Shown here: piece by piece, positions 31,718-34,074 of the stretch
Layout of the letters: every line of letters begins with the position of its first letter
Position numbering within the stretch: the stretch's first letter is position 1
From: Actinophytocola xinjiangensis
Lineage (GTDB): Bacteria > Actinomycetota > Actinomycetes > Mycobacteriales > Pseudonocardiaceae
Assembly: GCF_001921215.1 (NCBI RefSeq)
Contig: NZ_MSIF01000045.1
Coordinates: 1-34,074, forward strand
Length of the DNA stretch: 34,074 nt
Direction of reading: 5' to 3'
The notes under the pieces: generated by a model
What the model was told of the DNA's origin: nothing
Seen by the model: only the letters and a program-made list of their open reading frames with translations
Databases searched by the model: none
Position numbers and translations under genes: made by a program

Positions 31718-34074
31718 ATGACGGGGATGCCGTCACCGGTTCGGGAACCGGTGGCCGACGCGGTCGCTGACCTGGTCGGTGACCGGTTCACCGCCCAGGT
31801 GGCCGCGCGCCCGGACGCGGTGGCCCTGGTGCACGACGGCCGGTCGCTGACCTACCGGGAGCTGCACGCGGCCGCGTCGGCGGTCGCCGGTGGCCTGGCG
31901 GCGCTGGGCGTCGGCCGGGAGACCGTCGTCGGTGTCGCGTATGGACGGTCGGTCGAGTCGGTGGTGGCGACCCTGGGCGTGGTGCTCGCCGGCGGTGCCT
32001 ACGTGCCGGTCAACCCGCAGTACCCGCCCCGGCGGATCGCCCAGGTGGTCGCGCTGTCCGGCGCGCGGGTGGTGATCGCCGCGCCGTCGACCAGGGCCGC
32101 CGTGGCCGGCGCCGTCGGCGGCGGGGTGATCGTGCTCGGGGTCGCCGACCTCGACGGGCCGGCGCCGGCGACCCCGCCGGTGTGCGCCGACCGCTCGCCG
32201 CTGTGCTGTGTCATGTACACCTCCGGCAGCACCGGCCGGCCCAAGGGCGTGATGATCGAGCACCGGGGCGTGCTGCGCCTGGTGACCGGCCAGGACTACC
32301 TCGACTTCGGCCGCCACCACACGTTCCTGCACGCCGCCGCGCCGGAGTTCGACGCCGCGCTGTTCGAGGTGTGGGGCGCGCTGCTGCACGGCGCCACCCT
32401 GTGCGTGGCCGACCAGGAGACCGCCGTCGTGCCGTGGCGCTACGCGCGGGCGTTGCGGGACAACGGGATCAGCGTCGCGTGGCTGACCGCGCCGCTGTTC
32501 GCGCGGATGGCCGACGAGGACCCCGGCATGTTCGCCGGGTTGCGGGTGCTGCTCACCGGCGGCGACGTCGTCTCGCCCCGGCACGTCGCGGCGGTCGCCC
32601 GGCACTGCCCGGACCTGCTGGTGTGCAACGGGTACGGCCCGACCGAGAACACCACGTTCACCTCGGTGTACCCGGTGCCGCGCGGCCACACCGGTCCGCT
32701 GCCCGTCGGCCGGCCGATCGCCGGCACCACCGTGCTGGTCCGCGACGAGCGGGGCGCCCCGGTGCGGCCGGGGACCACCGGCGAACTGCTCGTCGGCGGC
32801 GCGGGCCTGGCCAGGGGCTACCTGGGCCAGCCGGCGCTGACCCGGGACCGGTTCGTGTACGTCGATGGCCGGCGCTACTACCGCACCGGCGACCGCGTGC
32901 ACCAGGACTCCGGTGGCGTGCTGCACTTCCACGGCCGCTGGGACGACCAGGTGAAGGTCAACGGCAACCTGGTGGAGCTCAAGGAGATCGTCGCCGCGCT
33001 GCGCGGGCTGCCGGGGGTGCGTGACGCGTTCTGCCGGGTGGCCGGCGCGCCGGGTCGGGACCGGTACGTCGCCGCCTACGCGGTCGCCCCCGGCCACACC
33101 GGCCGCGCGCTGCGGGCCGCGCTCGCCGCCGCCCTGCCCGGCTACCTGGTGCCGGCCTCGGTCGTCGTGCTGGACCGGTTCCCGTTGCTGGACAACGGAA
33201 AGGTCGACGCCGCGGCGCTGCCAGAGCCGGTCGCCGCCCCGGCCGCCCCGCTCACCGACCGGCACCGGGTGCTGGCGCGGCTGTGGGCCGAGGTGCTGGA
33301 CGTGCCGGCCACCGCGATCGGACCGGACTCCGACTTCGCCGAACTCGGCGGCAACTCGCTGCGCCTGGGCGTGCTGCTGGGCCGGATCCACCGGGAGACC
33401 GGCGTGCGGGTCCCGCTGCGCACGGCCGCCGCCGCCCGCACGCTCGACCAGCTGGCCGGCGCGGTCGCGCGGGGCCGGACCGCGCCGCCGCCGGCCATCC
33501 CGGCCGTGTCCGGCGCGGCCGACCTGCATCCCCAGCAGCGCGGCCTGTACGCCATCTGGCACGCCGACCCGTCCTCACTGGCCTACAACGTCCCGGTCCG
33601 GATCGGCCTGCCGGCCGGGGTGGACCGCGACCGGCTGCGCTCGGCGTTCCTTTCGACCGTGGCCCGGCACGACGCGTTGCGGATGCGGTTCGAGGTGAGC
33701 GGCGGCGTGGTGCGCCAGCGCCCGGTGACCGGTGTCGAGCCGGAGTTCGGTGTGGACGGTCCGGTCGCCGCGTTCGTGCGGCCGTTCGACCCGGCCGAGC
33801 CGGTGCTGCCCCGCGCGCTGCTCACCGCCGGCGCGCTGTACCTCGACGTGCACCACGTCGTGTTCGACGGCGTCTCCCTTGACGTGGTCGTGCGCGACCT
33901 GTTCGGCCGCCAGGACGGCCCGGCACCGCGCTACGCCGACGCCGCCCAGTGGTGCCACGACCAGGGCGTACGCGCCGAGGACGTGCGCTACTGGCGGCGC
34001 CGGCTGGCCGGCGCGCCCCCGCTGGCCCTGCCGACCGACCGCCCGCGGCCGGCCTTCTCCAGCCGCCGCCGCGC
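31718..34074 (+). CDS. NRPS, A-PCP-C..., predicted valine module, cut by the window edge
   Basis: The frame is open from ATG 31718 to the last base, 785 codons without a stop. It starts directly with an adenylation domain (about 15-510; A3 YTSGSTGRPKG near 167, A10 LDNGKVDAAAL), followed by a PCP with S547 (GGNSL) and a condensation domain starting about 600 with intact HHVVFDG (712-718); the C domain is cut off after LPTDRPRPAF. Specificity residues read D-A-F-W-L-G-G-T-F, nearly the known Val code DAFWIGGTFK. A GGGGG ribosome site (31704-31708) lies 9 bases before the ATG; ATG 31727 is an alternative. Like the synthetase at 20582 it lacks an N-terminal C domain, so Val must be joined by a C domain on another protein or start a chain. 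Further modules and any thioesterase must lie to the right. Confidence 0.93.
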   Translation, partial: MTGMPSPVREPVADAVADLVGDRFTAQVAARPDAVALVHDGRSLTYRELHAAASAVAGGLAALGVGRETVVGVAYGRSVESVVATLGVVLAGGAYVPVNPQYPPRRIAQVVALSGARVVIAAPSTRAAVAGAVGGGVIVLGVADLDGPAPATPPVCADRSPLCCVMYTSGSTGRPKGVMIEHRGVLRLVTGQDYLDFGRHHTFLHAAAPEFDAALFEVWGALLHGATLCVADQETAVVPWRYARALRDNGISVAWLTAPLFARMADEDPGMFAGLRVLLTGGDVVSPRHVAAVARHCPDLLVCNGYGPTENTTFTSVYPVPRGHTGPLPVGRPIAGTTVLVRDERGAPVRPGTTGELLVGGAGLARGYLGQPALTRDRFVYVDGRRYYRTGDRVHQDSGGVLHFHGRWDDQVKVNGNLVELKEIVAALRGLPGVRDAFCRVAGAPGRDRYVAAYAVAPGHTGRALRAALAAALPGYLVPASVVVLDRFPLLDNGKVDAAALPEPVAAPAAPLTDRHRVLARLWAEVLDVPATAIGPDSDFAELGGNSLRLGVLLGRIHRETGVRVPLRTAAAARTLDQLAGAVARGRTAPPPAIPAVSGAADLHPQQRGLYAIWHADPSSLAYNVPVRIGLPAGVDRDRLRSAFLSTVARHDALRMRFEVSGGVVRQRPVTGVEPEFGVDGPVAAFVRPFDPAEPVLPRALLTAGALYLDVHHVVFDGVSLDVVVRDLFGRQDGPAPRYADAAQWCHDQGVRAEDVRYWRRRLAGAPPLALPTDRPRPAFSSRRR

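Noticed and set aside
1-34074. tRNA genes, CRISPR arrays, insertion sequences, attachment sites
   Set aside because: I saw no cloverleaf-like segments, no spaced identical repeats, no transposase or integrase sequence and no terminal inverted repeats anywhere in the window.

Overview
The window is GC-rich DNA with strong G/C bias at third codon positions, frequent GTG starts, ATGA/TGATG gene overlaps and several probably leaderless genes. This fits a filamentous actinomycete. The class I LysRS, SARP regulator, HxlR/PadR regulators and large NRPS locus would suit a Pseudonocardiales-type genome, but I cannot fix the genus from sequence alone.

Left part (1-11.8 kb) looks mostly like chromosomal flank. 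It holds class I lysyl-tRNA synthetase (274-1941), a SARP/AfsR-like regulator cut off inside its NB-ARC domain and joined to the tail of a NUDIX hydrolase gene (2027-3547), and an MFS exporter divergent from an HxlR-peroxiredoxin fusion. A PadR regulator follows, then a molybdate locus (mop-type regulator, modA, modB, modC), a small PadR-like regulator, an amidohydrolase and a tandem universal stress protein.

Right part (11.8-34.1 kb) is a nonribosomal peptide synthetase (NRPS) cluster that runs off the right edge. On the minus strand, a C-A-PCP-C-A-PCP synthetase, a cytochrome P450 and a membrane-anchored PP2C phosphatase form a chain of overlapping genes. From a 403-bp divergent control region, the plus-strand operon encodes an A-PCP-C synthetase, two tandem SyrP/KtzO-KtzP-like Fe(II)/2-oxoglutarate hydroxylases, and a synthetase with the order degenerate C, A interrupted by an FkbM-type methyltransferase, PCP, C-like, PCP. 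An AlaX-like tRNA-editing hydrolase lies antisense after that, followed by another A-PCP-C synthetase that continues past the window.

Specificity residues read by eye suggest ornithine-like and perhaps lysine-like residues (minus-strand synthetase), alanine, glutamate and valine (plus-strand synthetases). The most distinctive prediction concerns a Glu-type module whose bound residue is beta-hydroxylated by one or both coupled oxygenases and then methylated by the methyltransferase built into the A domain. A catalytically dead C-like domain, possibly an interface domain that docks the hydroxylases, starts that protein. No thioesterase, MbtH protein, tRNA, CRISPR array or insertion sequence was seen.
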